The notes below the pieces were generated by a model, which was given only the letters and a program-made list of their open reading frames with translations, ran no database searches and was not told the origin of the DNA. This document shows positions 45,485 to 57,179 of a stretch of DNA of 64,000 nt, in pieces. The stretch is from Selaginella moellendorffii. Taxonomy: Eukaryota; Streptophyta; Lycopodiopsida; Selaginellales; Selaginellaceae. The DNA lies in assembly GCF_000143415.4 (NCBI RefSeq), contig NW_003314418.1:5194-69193 (forward strand), read 5' to 3'. The translations under genes were made by a program, and so were the position numbers. Each line of letters opens with the position of its first letter. Position 1 is the first letter of the stretch.

Positions 45485-46099
45485 GTGCAGAGGCATCCTA
45501 TCAAACAAACTCTTGGCTTGAATCAAATCCCCATTTTGGGCATAGCAGCAGTGCATCGCCCCCCAGAGGATCGCGTTTCAGTGTACAATCTCCTGGAAGA
45601 CATCCTCCGCCTCCTCCACGAATCCATTCTCCGCAAACATGACGAGCATCACCGTGCGAGTGATGCTGTTCTTCTCAGGCATGGAATCAAATGCGGCCTT
45701 CGCATTGCCCACTCACCCGTGCTGCGCGAAACCCTGCACGAGGATCGTCCACGCTACCACATTCATCTCGGGCATCCGATCCAGCACCTCTCTCGCTCGC
45801 CCAATCTCTCTGTCGCGAGCAAATCCCCGCAGCAGTGTCGCCCACATCTTGCAGTTCCTCTCGGGCATCGCATCAAACACTGCCTTGCTTGATCCAATCT
45901 GCCCGCAATCGCCCAGTGCCTTGACCATCGCAGTGGAGGAAACTACGTCCCGCACCGCCATTCGATCAAACGCTGCCTTGGCCTCGCCCGGATGCCCACT
46001 CTCGGCATACGCAGTTGCGAGCGCCGTCCACGACGTGATGTTCTTGGCTGGCAATGCATCCAAGATCCTTCTCGATTCCTCCAAATGCCCACACTGCAA
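45485..46099 (-). pseudogene. PPR pseudogene fragment (block 2)
   Basis: Minus-strand copy of the amino half of 17244-18617: CGHLEESRRILDALPAKN, GHPGEAKAAFDRMAVRD, then after frame changes MHCCYAQNGDLIQAKSLFDRM. It stops at a breakpoint near 45480, where it joins the fucosidase end tail to tail. Neither the carboxy half nor the spacer is present. Confidence 0.85.
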
Positions 46100-46436
46100 A
46101 CTTCAAACAATTAAACACTGAATAGAGGAAATTGCTAGGCCAAAGTCCACCAAGATCATCACATTTATACTATTTACAACTGCAGCAAAAACAAACATAA
46201 ACTATTCATCCTCCATTAATTCTATATTGCATGTTATGAAAGAGAGTGGAGGAGAGAGAATAGGAGGACTTTTGTTATTTGTTGGTGATAGAGAAGAAGC
46301 ACAAGAAATAGAACTCCTATTATCCATAAATGTCAAAAGAGAATAAGAATATTTTTTAGCATATTATTGACGTTTGGTACAAGTTCCAGTGTTATGTCCC
46401 CATCCATGACATTCCTCACATCATGAACAACAATTG

Positions 46437-46628
46437 TGTTATCACTCAGCACGAAAAGTCAATAATCTAGTCTTCCTAAACTAAATTACACCTCCTTTTG
46501 AAGTTCCTCACCACCTAACCACCCCCGCGCTACCTCAAAAGGTCTTTTGCACTACAATGAGCCCTAGAGTATGTTAAGTTCTTTACCCTAACATGGCCTG
46601 ACGTTAACCATGTGGTCAAAGCCAATTC
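46437..46628 (-). repeat. 3' LTR of element D'
   Basis: Read on the minus strand, it follows the purine run ttaggggg-aagaa and ends GTGATAACA, matching the 3' LTR at 16637-16873. About 13 bases at its start are missing and there are further small gaps. Confidence 0.75.
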
Positions 46629-46697
46629 TTCCCCCTAACAAAGTCCTTGTCGCAAGGATGAGTTGTACTAGTTTTCACCTTTTCTGGGGAACCCTAC

Positions 46698-47246
46698 TCA
46701 AGCTTTTGATCCATCTTTTATAGCCGTATACATCAAGGAGGCATTGGGCCCGGCACTCTGAGATAATATACCTTTCAACTGGTTAACATAAAATATCGGA
46801 TGAATTTTCACCCCAACTGGCAGCCGCACCCGATAAGCCGCCTTACTGATCCGCTCTAGCACTTCATATGGGCCAGCATACCGATGAGAAAGTTTATCAT
46901 TCTTCCTATTTTGCAAAGGCACTAAAGTGTTCCACTGCTCACTTGATGAAAAAATCACTCGCACAAAGATATGATTACCCACCTTATATTCCTGGAATGG
47001 GCGATACTCATTAACAAACTTCTCCGCTCTATCCAAAGTTGCTTGCAAATTCCATTTGCACACCACCAGAATCTCATCAAGTTTCGTGGCCAAATTAGTC
47101 ACCTTTGAATCAAGTTTTTCTTGAACATCCTTACTCAAATGCAATTCCAATTCCACAGCTGTTTGAGGATGCCTTCCAAACATGGCAAAGTAAGGACTTA
47201 CCTTAATTCCATTGTGTTGGCTATTATTGTAAGCAAATTGCACCAA
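46698..47246 (-). pseudogene. Integrase carboxy-terminal part of element D'
   Basis: A 182-codon frame: FAYNNSQHNGIKVSPYFAMFG, basic/helical middle, KLSHRYAGPYEVLERISKAAY, LPVGVKIHPIFYVNQLKG, and GPNASLMYTAIKDGSKA at the end. It is the part deleted from element D apart from the final peptide. A preceding piece (47430-47666) has VIVDHLTKYVQLLAF and DFGLPKDIV of the integrase core. Confidence 0.8.
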
Positions 47247-47734
47247 TGAAAGATATAAATCCCATTGTCCTTACCTTTGATTAATGCTATAGTATAGCAT
47301 ATCCTCCACTACCTGATTCACATGCTTAGTTTGCCCATTTGTCTAAGGATGATCTCCACTCGAGAGTTTCAAAGTCATTTGCACAGCTTTTGCAAAGCTA
47401 TTTCAAAATCCACTAGTGAACTTTGAATATCAATTGATAACAATGTCCTTTGGCAAACCAAAATCAGGAAAAACCTTCTCCAAGTAGACCGCAACCAAGT
47501 CTAAGGCAGTGACACTCTTCCGAAAAGCTAACAACTGCACATATTTCGTCAAATGATCCACTATGACTGACATTTGCTTCTTTTCCCTCTGTGTTCGTGG
47601 CAAACAAGACACCAATAAATCTGAGGAATAGATAAAGGTTGCAAAAGTCCCCCTGGCTTCTCCCATATCACCTTTACTCGTTGATAGAGCTTATTGTAAG
47701 CCACAAATTTTTCCTTTCCAATTTGCCAGCTTAC

Positions 47735-48840
47735 CCCGTTTATCCGTCCAACACCGCCTTGGCTTTTGCTAAGCTCCCTTGCCAAGGTTCTCGCCTATGG
47801 TACCAGCTCCTACTTGGTCTCAGCTACTCACTGCACGAGCAACGGAGTGTTAGCCATCCATCCACGGATTCCCAAATCACTCCCAATCCCCCTCCCTAGG
47901 TTAGACTGGACTAAAGGTTCGGCTACATTCCCCGCAAGCACAAGCAGCCAAGCACACCAAGCTTCCAGGTTCCTAACATCCCTTTGGTACCACAAGACTT
48001 GATCATGGGACCCTCTAAATCCCAAGTCTTGAGTGCAACACTTGCTTCGGGACGCCGGGGCGAAACACCGTGGCCTAGCGGCCCGGTATGGGTACCTCTC
48101 GCCCCCCACTTCCATCCCGAAGGAAGGCCCAAGCCCCTAGGAAGGGCGAGGACCAATGAGCCGCATGGTACTCAAGTGGGGCACCACTCCACATGAGCCG
48201 GGAGCACCGCAATCGGTTTCCCTTTCGGGAGTGGGAGCTGCTCTTGAGCACTTCCTTGGATGGCCCCTCCGGCACCAACCAAGTCCATGCTCACTCCCAC
48301 CCAAGGCCCCTCGGTCCCAGTCCCAACCTCAAGTCAGTTTGGGAGCCCCACTGGAGAGTCCCTTCTAAACTGGTTCCTGGACCTCACTATCCCTACTATA
48401 CTTTTGGAACCCCCTGCAGCCCCCCCCCCCCCTGGGAGACGCACGCTTTGGGCTTTCACCCCTTGACCCGTATTAGTATTTGGACTTAGTCTTTGGCTCG
48501 ATCTCGGACCCGATTTCGGATCCAACTTCGGATTCGGTTTCGGACTCGATCTTGGACTCGATCTCGGACCCGATCTCGGACCCGACCTCGGACTCGACCT
48601 CGGACTCGGTCTCGGACCCGATTTCGGATCTCGGACTCCGTCTCGAACTCGGTCTCGAACTCGGACTCGAACTCGGTCCCCGAGTCGGTCTTGGACTCGA
48701 TTCCGGACTCGATCTCGAACTCGGTCCTAGAGTCGGTCTTGGACTCGATCTTCGACTTTGTCCCATCTGATGAACTCTTTGTCATTTTTGGTCATGCTTT
48801 CGGGGTTCCTTTAGCCTACGACACCTCGGCGAGTTGGTTC
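47735..48840. mobile_element. 1.1-kb GC-rich insertion flanked by CTTAC in element D'
   Basis: The integrase reading of element D' breaks off within the zinc finger (near 48845) and resumes near 47730. Between them lies GC-rich DNA unlike the AT-rich host element. CTTAC occurs at both junctions (47730-47734 and 48841-48845). No TG...CA ends; a weak inverted match (ccaac-x-cgcc near both ends) is possible. It contains a poly-C run near 48420-48432 and a minisatellite. No protein domain is recognised. Confidence 0.6.
48476..48767. repeat. Minisatellite of TCGGAC/TCGAT units
   Basis: About 290 bp of imperfect tandem 6- and 12-mers (ctcgga, ctcgat, cccgat, ctcggt). Because the unit length is a multiple of three and avoids stops, several frames on both strands stay open (SDSISDP-like and RTRSRTR-like peptides); these are not evidence of genes. 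Confidence 0.95.
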
Positions 48841-49004
48841 CTTACACTTATATGACCTACAGTATTCAAGGATATCAACCTTCATACTCTTCCAATAGAA
48901 ATTATGCTTAATCAACTCATATGTCTTCTTCCCCCCAAAATGATTAGCCTCTGGACGATCATGATAGTGGAATAAAACTTGAATAATTAATGCATCCACC
49001 TATG

Positions 49005-49601
49005 TGTAAGCAACCAAAGGGAACGACTCGAGAGACGATCCATTGGGGTTCAAATATAGAGGGAAAGGGCCCATGAACAAGAGTGCACCCCCTTTTCCAA
49101 TCGGTTAAGGGTCTTGGGATATTTGGGGTTAAGCGTCCTTGGGTTTGAATAGTACTGGGCTGGGTGACCTCCCGGGAAGTCCAAACTCAGGAGCTTACAT
49201 TTGGTATCAGAGGGGGTCTCGGGTCCGACTCTGTTGGTTGGCTTAGGGGAATCGCACCACATGTTGATTGACATCTGGCTGGTCCAGTTTGCTCCCACTG
49301 GGCTCGACCCGAGGGGTAGGGTGTCAAGAGAGCGAGGCTCTCGGGAGAGCTGCGGCTCTCAGCTTCCGTTCACGAGGGCGTGAACTTGCAGGGAAGCGTG
49401 GTGGATTGTAAGCAACCAAAGGGAACGACTCGAGAGACGATCCATTGGGGTTCAAATATAGAGGGAAAGGGCCCATGAACAAGAGTGCACCCCCTTTTCC
49501 AATCGGTTAAGGGTCTTGGGATATTTGGGGTTAAGCGTCCTTGGGTTTGAATAGTACTGGGCTGGGTGACCTCCCGGGAAGTCCAAACTCAGGAGCTTAC
49601 A
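49005..49601 (+). mobile_element. Cassandra-like TRIM retrotransposon, complete
   Basis: 597 bp flanked by the target duplication CTATG (49000-49004 and 49602-49606). LTRs are 49005-49199 and 49407-49601, each 195 bp, starting TGTAAGC and ending GCTTACA, and identical by my base-by-base reading. The internal 207 bp begin with the tRNA-Met primer site TGGTATCAGAGGGGG (49202-49216) and end with the purine-rich cagggaagcgtggtgga (49389-49405). No coding capacity, so movement would depend on enzymes from other elements. The LTRs carry a 5S-rRNA-like segment, the defining trait of Cassandra elements. Confidence 0.93.
49126..49182 (+). promoter_or_regulatory. 5S rRNA-like internal Pol III control region in TRIM LTR
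   Basis: The segment reads GGTTAAGCGTCCTTGGG, AATAGTACTGGGCTGGGTG, ACCTCCCGGGAAGTCC. These correspond in order and spacing to box A (GTTAAGCGTGCTTGGGC), the intermediate element (AGTAGTACTAGGATGGGTG) and box C (GACCTCCTGGGAAGTCC) of plant 5S rRNA genes. The 5' half of 5S rRNA is not recognisable. The same segment is in the second LTR (49528-49584) and in the solo LTRs at 3235-3291 (minus) and 63292-63375. The plant 5S boxes are from memory of the family. Confidence 0.88.
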
Positions 49602-49907
49602 CTATGGCAAATACACATGGCCATTGTAGTAAAGAATCCCATTCACCAATGAGAAAGATGCTTCCATTTGGGCTTGCAATGAGACCACCTCAACATCTTG
49701 AGCCTAAGCATGCTCAACCAACTGCTCAAACTCGCTAACCACCTTACTCAAATGATGACAAAACTATGTTTGTAACGCCATCACATGGCAAACACAAGAT
49801 AAAGCATCTGCCACCACATTTGATTTTCCTGAACGATGCTCAATAAGAAACTCCCAAAATTCCATAAGTTTGACCATCCAACAAGCTTGCCTAGTGTTCA
49901 ACTCCTT

Positions 49908-51200
49908 CTATGTGAAAAGATATACAAAGGGTTTGTGATTCGTCAACACTGTGAACACTGCATCATAAAGATAGTGCCGCCACGTCCATAAAGCATAAAC
50001 AATGGAGAGTAACTCTTGCTCATATATGGAATAGCGTTGCTCTGCGGGTTTGATTCTCATATGCAATAGGCTGTCCCTCTTGCATGAAAACTCCTCTCGG
50101 TGTATAACCACTCGCATCACATATAACTTCATAAGGTTTTGATAGATCAGCAATGTGAAGCACTGAAACCTCGCTCAACAACCGTTTCAATGCCACAAAA
50201 CTATCCTCATGTGGTTTCTTCCACTCGAATGGCACGTTCTTATGCAACAATCGTGTCAAAGGAATAGCCACCTCTGCAAACGTATGCTGAAAATGCCAGT
50301 AGTAACTAGCCATACTAAGGGAATTGCATAACTTAGCCATTGAAGTTAGTGTAAGTTAGTTCTCCACCACAGCCACCTTCCTTGGACCTGTCTTGATACC
50401 CTTGGATGTCATAATATGGCCTAAATATTCCACCTCTGACTTTGCAAACTCATATTTGCTCTTCTTCATATAAAGTTTGATGTTATGGAGTAACAAAAGA
50501 ACTTTGTGCAAATGCACCTTATTCTCTTCCATATTTTTGTTGAAATGGACGTTGGTAAATTGGCTGTGTCCCTGGCTCCAACATAATCCCATACTCCACA
50601 CCTCGTAATGGAGGCAATCCATGAGAAAGTTTAGAGGGAAAAATATCAAAGAACTCTTCGAGTATAGTTTGCACTACTGCCTCTCCTCCACATGTGGCTT
50701 GGTCCCCCAAGTTATGAACAAACAATAAGTAACTCAAAAGTGTTTTTCATTTATGACAAGCCTGGTTCAAAGATGTAGTAGAGAGCATAACAACTAGAGG
50801 TTGAACTCCTCCAAACCACACATCTTTAATGCCACCATACTCCAACAAGACACGTTTAATACTCCACTTTATCTCTGGATTCACCTTCACCAAGTATGAC
50901 ATCCCAAGAATGAACTACACATGATGAAGATTTATGAGATAAAAAGTCTTCACAAATGTGGTTTTGCCAACCAACATTTCCAACCCTTATGTAGAAGTAT
51001 TGAAACGCCAAGTAAAGGTAGTTGCACCTTTTACCATATATGGAAGAACTTCTCATGTTACCAGGCCATGCTCCTCAACAAACTTTGTGGAAATAAAGTT
51101 GTCATCACTCCCACTGTCCAGTAAAATTCACATTGGACTACCATGGAACCAGCAAGCTGATGCATGAGTGTCCTCGACCTTCATCTTGTTCCACACATAG
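49908..51200 (-). pseudogene. RNase H, RT fragment and protease region of element D'
   Basis: RNase H frames (50340-49908) include FEWKKPHEDSFVALKRLL, ICDASGYTPRGVFMQEG, RYSIYEQELLSIVYALWTW, LTNHKPFV. The RT region (50649-50356) keeps only LHYEVWSMGLCWSQGHSQF and KLYMKKSKYEFAKSEVEYLGH, so the catalytic palm is deleted. The protease region (51190-50700) parallels 14689-15180 on the antisense but is interrupted. Confidence 0.75.
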
Positions 51201-52045
51201 TTAAGTTGACGAGCAACAATCGAAAGCCTCTTCTTCCAATTGGAATGGTTGTCCTTGTTATCCTTGCGCTGCAAAGTTTGCAACTTCTTAATATTTAACT
51301 TACCGTTAGTAGAAGATTGGCCATTCTTGATGCCATGTTATTTGCTCTTCATTGTGGACAATCAGCCTTGTAGTGTCCTAGCTCGCAGCAATGTTAACAA
51401 CTTTGTCTATAATTCTTCATAAAAGATTTCTGCTTCTTTGACCCCTATGTACCCGAAGTAGCCACCATAAACTTCAGCTTGTGTTTTATTCCCATCCTAG
51501 TGTCCACAACAATCATCATGTCGATTCTCAACAGAAAGACTCCTCAAACGCTTGTGAGACTTATACTTATTATTGTCAATAAGCAACATCAAAGAGCTCC
51601 TCCAAATTCTTTGTACGTTGAGAATGATGCAAGTGTTGCCACATGCTCTCACTATGAAGGGCATCAATGAAGTAGGACTTGTTCTGATCTGGATCCTTCA
51701 TTAGAACACAATTAATTAAGTAAGTCAACTTCTCAATATAGTCCCAAGTTTCATTTTCCCTTGCTGAAAATGTCGAAGTTCGGTGTGAGCATTCTCCACG
51801 TCATAGTGAGGAGCAAAATGTAAATGGAAAGCAGCCTCAAACTCATCCATTGTAGATACTAATGGTTTCTTATCTGCAGCACAAGACTCCTCAAGCTAAT
51901 TCCACACGCAAAACCATTGAAATAGCCACTAAAGCCTCTACATTCGGAATTCCTTTAGTAGCCAAAAACTTCTTTACATTAGCTAGCCAAGCTAGACACT
52001 CATCCACACCACCATCACCGGAAAAGGTTGAAATCTTGAGTTGAT

Positions 52046-53552
52046 CCAACCTTTTCTTCATCAGCGAATGGAAGTGTACGAATTTGCAAGAGTGACCGGC
52101 AATTCCCAGTTTATTTTACTTCCTTTTCAGCCATACAAGCTTATTTATGCGTTGATGCTTGCTGAAGCTGGAAAGATAAACAAAGCTTTAAGGTTGGAGT
52201 GATTTTTAACTGTATGCTTCGTTAACACAAGGTTTCTCTTCGAAGTATTGCCAAGCGGTGTTGAAAACATTGAAAACAGTGGGCCATGCAGCTGATGTGT
52301 GCAAAGAAGCGGCTGTAGCCTTGGAAGAGCGTCTTCATATCCACTCTCAGATGTGTAAGCGGACACTCGGCTTTTATACTCACTTTCCTGTTATCCAGGG
52401 AGGCTCGATGTCAATTGTGCCCCCAAAAGCTTCCAATAATGCTGATATTAATAACCGTCCCACAACAGCTTTTAGTAGAAGCAGTTATCACTTGCCTCGT
52501 CAGCATCAATGGAACCCATAAGTGATAATACGAGAAGATCCAACATGCTAGCAAGAAGCATTTCTGAGACTGACTTTAGGCCTGCACAGGTAACTCGACT
52601 TGCTCTTGTGTACCTTCGATTAAGACCTGTATTCTTTCATCAGATCGTTAGTTCAGCGAAAGGAATGCCAAACAGAGGCGTCTTTACTTCTTTCGTGCAA
52701 AGAGTGATGGGCTTCATAAAAACACCTTCGAAGGAGGTTTGTAGAAGCTTTGGAAAGAGCGCTAGCTGATTGATGGTCGGGTATGTGATGCAGGCAAAGC
52801 TTGTTGACAGCAACAAGTTTAGATACGACGAGACACTGAAGCGCTGGGTTGGAGAAGGAGCCGAGGCACAAGCACCAGACCTTCCGTTGGCTCCTCCTCT
52901 GGAATCCCACCAATGCCTCCGAGCAGTAACCAGTACGCAGCTTGCGCACATCAAAACGTTAGATCAAGGTACCGTTTTGGTCATTCCCAGCACTCCAATC
53001 TCACGAGGTTTCTGTAGATATGTCGATACATTCAACAAAGGTAGCATAACACCATCCAAGACATCATCGGACTCTCCTCCACTGTTTGGCATGGTGCCAA
53101 AGGCAAGCGCAAAGCCTTTGGCTCCAGAGAGATTTTTAGTGCCTGCGGCCGCTGCTGCCGCTGCTCCAGATATCAACAGCAACCATTCGGTGGATCCTTC
53201 CTCGGCACCAGCCTTTGTCTCCGACACAGCGTTCTCAAACGGGAATGGAGCATTCGCTCAGCCGGTTGTACAGGATATGAGAAACGATCCGAGGCCAACG
53301 CCTCTCTCGAGCAGCTCTTCGCCAGCAATGTTCTATTCGAATCACTATCCAGCAGCACCGTCGACCGTCTCGTTGCCGCCACCTCCAGCTCTGGAAGTCA
53401 CTCTGCCAGTGATGGTCGAGCAGCAGCAGCAAAACCAACACCAGGAAAGTTCGATTCATCGGCACCACTATCAACAGTCCGGTACAGTGGGATTCGAAGC
53501 TGCCAGTTCCTCCGGAGTGTTTGGAGACGACTTGCAAGAGGTGGAATTGTAA
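52046..53552 (+). pseudogene. SEC16: SEC16-like pseudogene, second copy, 5'-truncated
   Basis: Homology to 24194-25883 starts abruptly inside an intron (ccttttcttcatcag) and continues through the same exons: RMEVYEFARVTGNSQF, CQAVLKTLKT, GMPNRGVF, KFRYDETLKRWVGEG, DTFNKGS. The end is intact here (SGVFGDDLQEVEL then stop), unlike copy 1. Breaks: a lost G at the acceptor before the CQAVLK exon, about 60 bp deleted after GGSMSIV, one base lost near 52484, and about 110 bp deleted near 52900. Only the carboxy-terminal third of the protein is represented. Confidence 0.85.
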
Positions 53553-53773
53553 ATCACACTCCACAAGTAAGTAGTGTTGCTGGGTGGATTTTGGTAGAGC
53601 AGTGTAGCGAAGTAGTAGTGGTGGAAGGAGGAATTTTGTTTTGGCTGGGGTGATTCTTTGGAGCCACAAGCGAAGCGAGGAAGCTCCTTAAAGTTGCTAG
53701 AGAAAGGAAACTCTTTACAGTCTAACAAATAAAAGCAAAGGCCTTGTGATGAATATACCTCGAATAATCTCCC

Positions 53774-55188
53774 ATGGCGCGCGTAGCTCACAAGGCATCG
53801 TCTTGGTGGGATGAAACGCTGGTTGTCTACGCGCGGTGTGGGCATTTGAAGGAATCGAGAAGGATCTTTGATGCATTGCCGGCCAAGAACATCGCGTCGT
53901 GGACGGCGCTCGCGACCGCGTATGCCGAGAGTGGGCATCCGGGGGAGGCCAAGGCAGCGTTCGATCGAATGGCGGTGTGGGACGTAGTTTCCTCCACTGC
54001 GATGGTCAAGGCGCTGGGCGATTGCGGGCGGATTGGATCGAGAAAGGCGGTGTTCGATGCGATGCCCGAGAGGAACTGCAAGACGTGGGCGACGCTGCTG
54101 CGGGGATTTGCTCGCGGCGGAGAGATTGGGCGAGCGAGAGAAGTGCTGGATCGGATGCCCGACGAATGTGGTAGCGTGGACGATCCTCGTGCAGGGTTTC
54201 GCGCAGCGCGGGCGAGTGGGCGATGCGAAGGCCGCGTTTGATTCCATGCCCGAGAAGAACAGCATCACTCGCGCGGTGATGCTCGTCATGTTTGCGGAGA
54301 ATGGATTCGTGGAGGAGGCGGAGGATGTCTTCCAGGAGATTGTCCACCGAAACGCGATCCTCTGGGGGGCGATGCACTGCTGCTATGCCCAAAATGGGGA
54401 TTTGATTCAAGCCAAGAGTTTGTTTGATAGGATGCCTCAGCACAGCGTACTGTCGTGGACGATTATGATCAAGTCATACGCGCAAAAAGGTGATGTTGAT
54501 CAAGGAAAACACTTGTTTGAAGAAATGCCACACAGAGATCTTGTTTCATGGAACGCGATAATCGCTGTTTATGCCCAGAGAGGTCGTTTCAAAGAGGCGA
54601 TCCGGGCGTTTTCTTTGGTTTGCTGCTGGGATTCCTATTCATGGAACACAATTCTAGTGGTATATGCTCTAGATGCAAATATTCGTCAAGCTAAGAAATC
54701 GTTCGATGAGATGCCAACTTGGAACTTGCTCTCCTGGAACACGATTCTTGCAGCATATGCCCAGACCTGGCATGCGTATTCTGCGTTCCAGCTCTTTTGG
54801 GCGATGTTTCTTCACGGCTTTGACCCGACAAGGCAGCGTTTGCCATCGTTTTGACGGCGTGTAGCCATCTGGGGCTCGTCAAGGAAGCAGTAAGCTACTT
54901 CACGGCAATGAGCTTTGACAATGGATTGGATCCTTCGCAAGGCCACTACACCTGCATTGTTGATGCTCTCCGACGACTAGGGCGATTGAAAGAGGCCGAG
55001 GATGTCCTGGAGAATATGCCTTTGCCAGCAGATGGAGTTGCATGGGCAACGTTTCTTAGCGCGTGCAAAAACCACGGGGAGATGAATTGAGGGATGCATG
55101 CTGCGGAATTTACGTGCCAGTCCAGCCTTGTGAGTGATGCATTGCCTTATGTGATGCTGGAGAACATCTTCAGAGCAGTTCAGACTTG
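53774..55188 (+). pseudogene. PPR protein pseudogene (block 3), most complete amino end
   Basis: Starts MARVAHKASSWWDETLVVY, 19 codons further upstream than the block-1 copy, and continues through the same PPR motifs to ALRRLGRLKEAEDVLENM and an E-like end. Frameshifts: two bases lost near 54160 (MPDECG instead of MPETNV) and another near 54826. A TGA near 55088 replaces CGA. The stop that breaks the block-1 copy at 17565 is absent here (CGA). It lies 220 bp after the SEC16 stop, same strand, so block 3 shows the original neighbour order SEC16-PPR. Confidence 0.85.
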
Positions 55189-56806
55189 ATTCTTCACTGT
55201 TTTGATGTGTTGACCCAAAGATCGATCGTTGATATCCAGCCATTCCGTGAGCCGCCCCATCCCCCATGGATGGAGAGCGGGACGCACAGAGATTTGGCAT
55301 AGGAGAGTCTTCAGAAATCTATCTGGAGTGTTAAGTGCAGTGGGTTTGCTATAGCCAGCAACACAAGATCCAATGCTGCTGTTGTGAATTTCAGCAGCAG
55401 CACTGCGCTCCTCCTGCTCCACATCAGTGCCATGCTAGGCGTAGCAATCCAGATTCTCAAGACCATGCCGGTGAGAATCTATCATGAGCTCCTGTTGAAA
55501 GTGGAAAGTAGTGGTGTGAAAAGCTTGCGTTTGAGGCGCGGGTGGGGATGGGCTCATTGATACCTCGTTCCCATTGCCTTCCTTGTATCCTATCTCCCTC
55601 ATTGCCTGACATGCTTCATATGTTCTCCTCTCTGAGTTCCATATGTTATCCTCTCCGCTGGGCCTCAGCCCATTCTTGATATTTACGAAGGCTCCATTGG
55701 ATGTTGGTACAGAGAATTAAATTTAAAGACAATTGGCCCACTTTTATGATGGGCTTAATCTATGTTGAATGGATTGCTCTTTGCAAAGCATGTATGCAAG
55801 GCGATTTTACAAGGAAATTTATCAAATCTTCCGCAAAGTCAATGCCATACCTGTCAAGAACCAAATCCTTGGAGAGCTTTAGGAATTAGTATAGGGATAT
55901 ATAGGGATGCATAATGAAGGATAGTTAAGTAATTTGATGATGAGAAGTTTGACATGGCGCAAGCAGAGTGCGCCTCTCAAGGCATCCAAATCTATGTTCT
56001 AGCTCCCATTTGGAAATAAGAAAGGTTACAAGTGCCATTTCCTACTCATCCATTCCCTTTGAAAACTTTCTTTCTATTCTGCAGGGTGGAGTTTTACATA
56101 TAATGTTGTTGTCACAAATAATTATAAAGCAAGTATAAGGGAATATTGCTTCTTCAATGGCAACTAGCACTTTGTAAAATGTTTTATGACCAACTATTCC
56201 CTTCTCTTCCAATACCATGGAATATAAGTATATGAAAATTTTCAAAACTATCATGTTGGAGTACAATCTTAATCATTCTTAAACTCTTAGGAACACTAGA
56301 CTCAACTCTTCAGTTCCCTTTAATCTTTCAGTCTAGCATCATTCCAAATCCAGTATTGGTATTCAGATTTAGAATATTGCACTAGCCTTTGGAGACAAGG
56401 ATAATTAGTTGTTTTGAATCCTTAGGATCATCCTCTAGTGATTTCAATCTACATTGAGTTATAATGTAAATAGATTGCTACTTTGTCCTCTATGACATGC
56501 TAGATGGAGAAAAAGTGTTATATAAGATCATATTTTTTATGCATTCCCCAAGTATTCTTTACAATTCAAATATTTATTTTGATAGATTTTTTTTCTGCAG
56601 GCTATTTGCAAAAGAACACCAAACAGCTGATTGCATAAATAGACGATGATGGTCACATTAGCTTATGGTTTCCAGACATGCAAATGATTCTTTCACAAGG
56701 TGTATGACCTATTTGCACATATATCATATTTTTATATTCTTTATTTTTCCACAATAAATATCTTTTATAGCTTCAGTTTTGAGTATTACTTCAGTTTTTG
56801 GTTTTC
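55189..56806. other. Spacer copy (block 3)
   Basis: Non-coding DNA matching 18618-20250 with indels. Short frames shared with block 1, such as KFKDNWPTFMMGLIYVEW near 55720, are not recognised. Confidence 0.65.
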
Positions 56807-57179
56807 TTAATAGACACTGCACATGTGACTATCACAATCAAATTGTGATGGCCACATCAGCAATTTGAAGTAATGTTGCCTTAGTACATGTCACCATCAC
56901 TGTCATTTTTTTAACAGTGGCATTGTGACAGTGAAATCAATTTGAATGTTTTTCAAAACTGGCCTAGCTAGTTGACCACCATGAAACCTGCAATAGAAGG
57001 TTAAAATGTTGATGTGGTAGTTATTTCCTCCCGCCACTATTGCTGACATGTCAATTCATAGTTTTAGGGTCTTGAGCAGAATGGGAGAGCAACAGTTGAA
57101 TGATTTAAAGATTATGTTCTCCACTCAATGTCATTAAAAGTTTATGTATGATGGTTCTCAATTCAGCAGGGGGAATTTT

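Larger units (their letters stand above)
46437..52045 (-). mobile_element. LTR retrotransposon D' (Ty3/gypsy), paralogue of 14070-16873
   Basis: On the minus strand: gag (about 52045-51200; ISTFSGDGGVDECLAWL near 52030), protease region (51190-50500), a much reduced RT, RNase H (50340-49908), integrase (49000-46700), polypurine tract and 3' LTR (46628-46437). It contains two insertions: a GC-rich 1.1-kb segment (47735-48840) and a TRIM element (49005-49601). The 5' LTR is lost because the element is cut within gag at 52045, where SEC16 sequence begins. RT lacks its catalytic core. Confidence 0.85.

Noticed and set aside
47735-48840. Second TRIM or LTR element inside D'
   Set aside because: No TG...CA ends, primer site or direct terminal repeats could be found, so only an insertion of unknown type is claimed.
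48480-48855. Open frames of SDSISDP and RTRSRTR type as proteins
   Set aside because: They arise from the hexameric minisatellite, which is stop-free in several frames on both strands.
49126-49182. A 5S rRNA gene
   Set aside because: Only the promoter-bearing 3' half matches 5S; the first half is unrelated, and the segment lies inside LTRs with defined ends.
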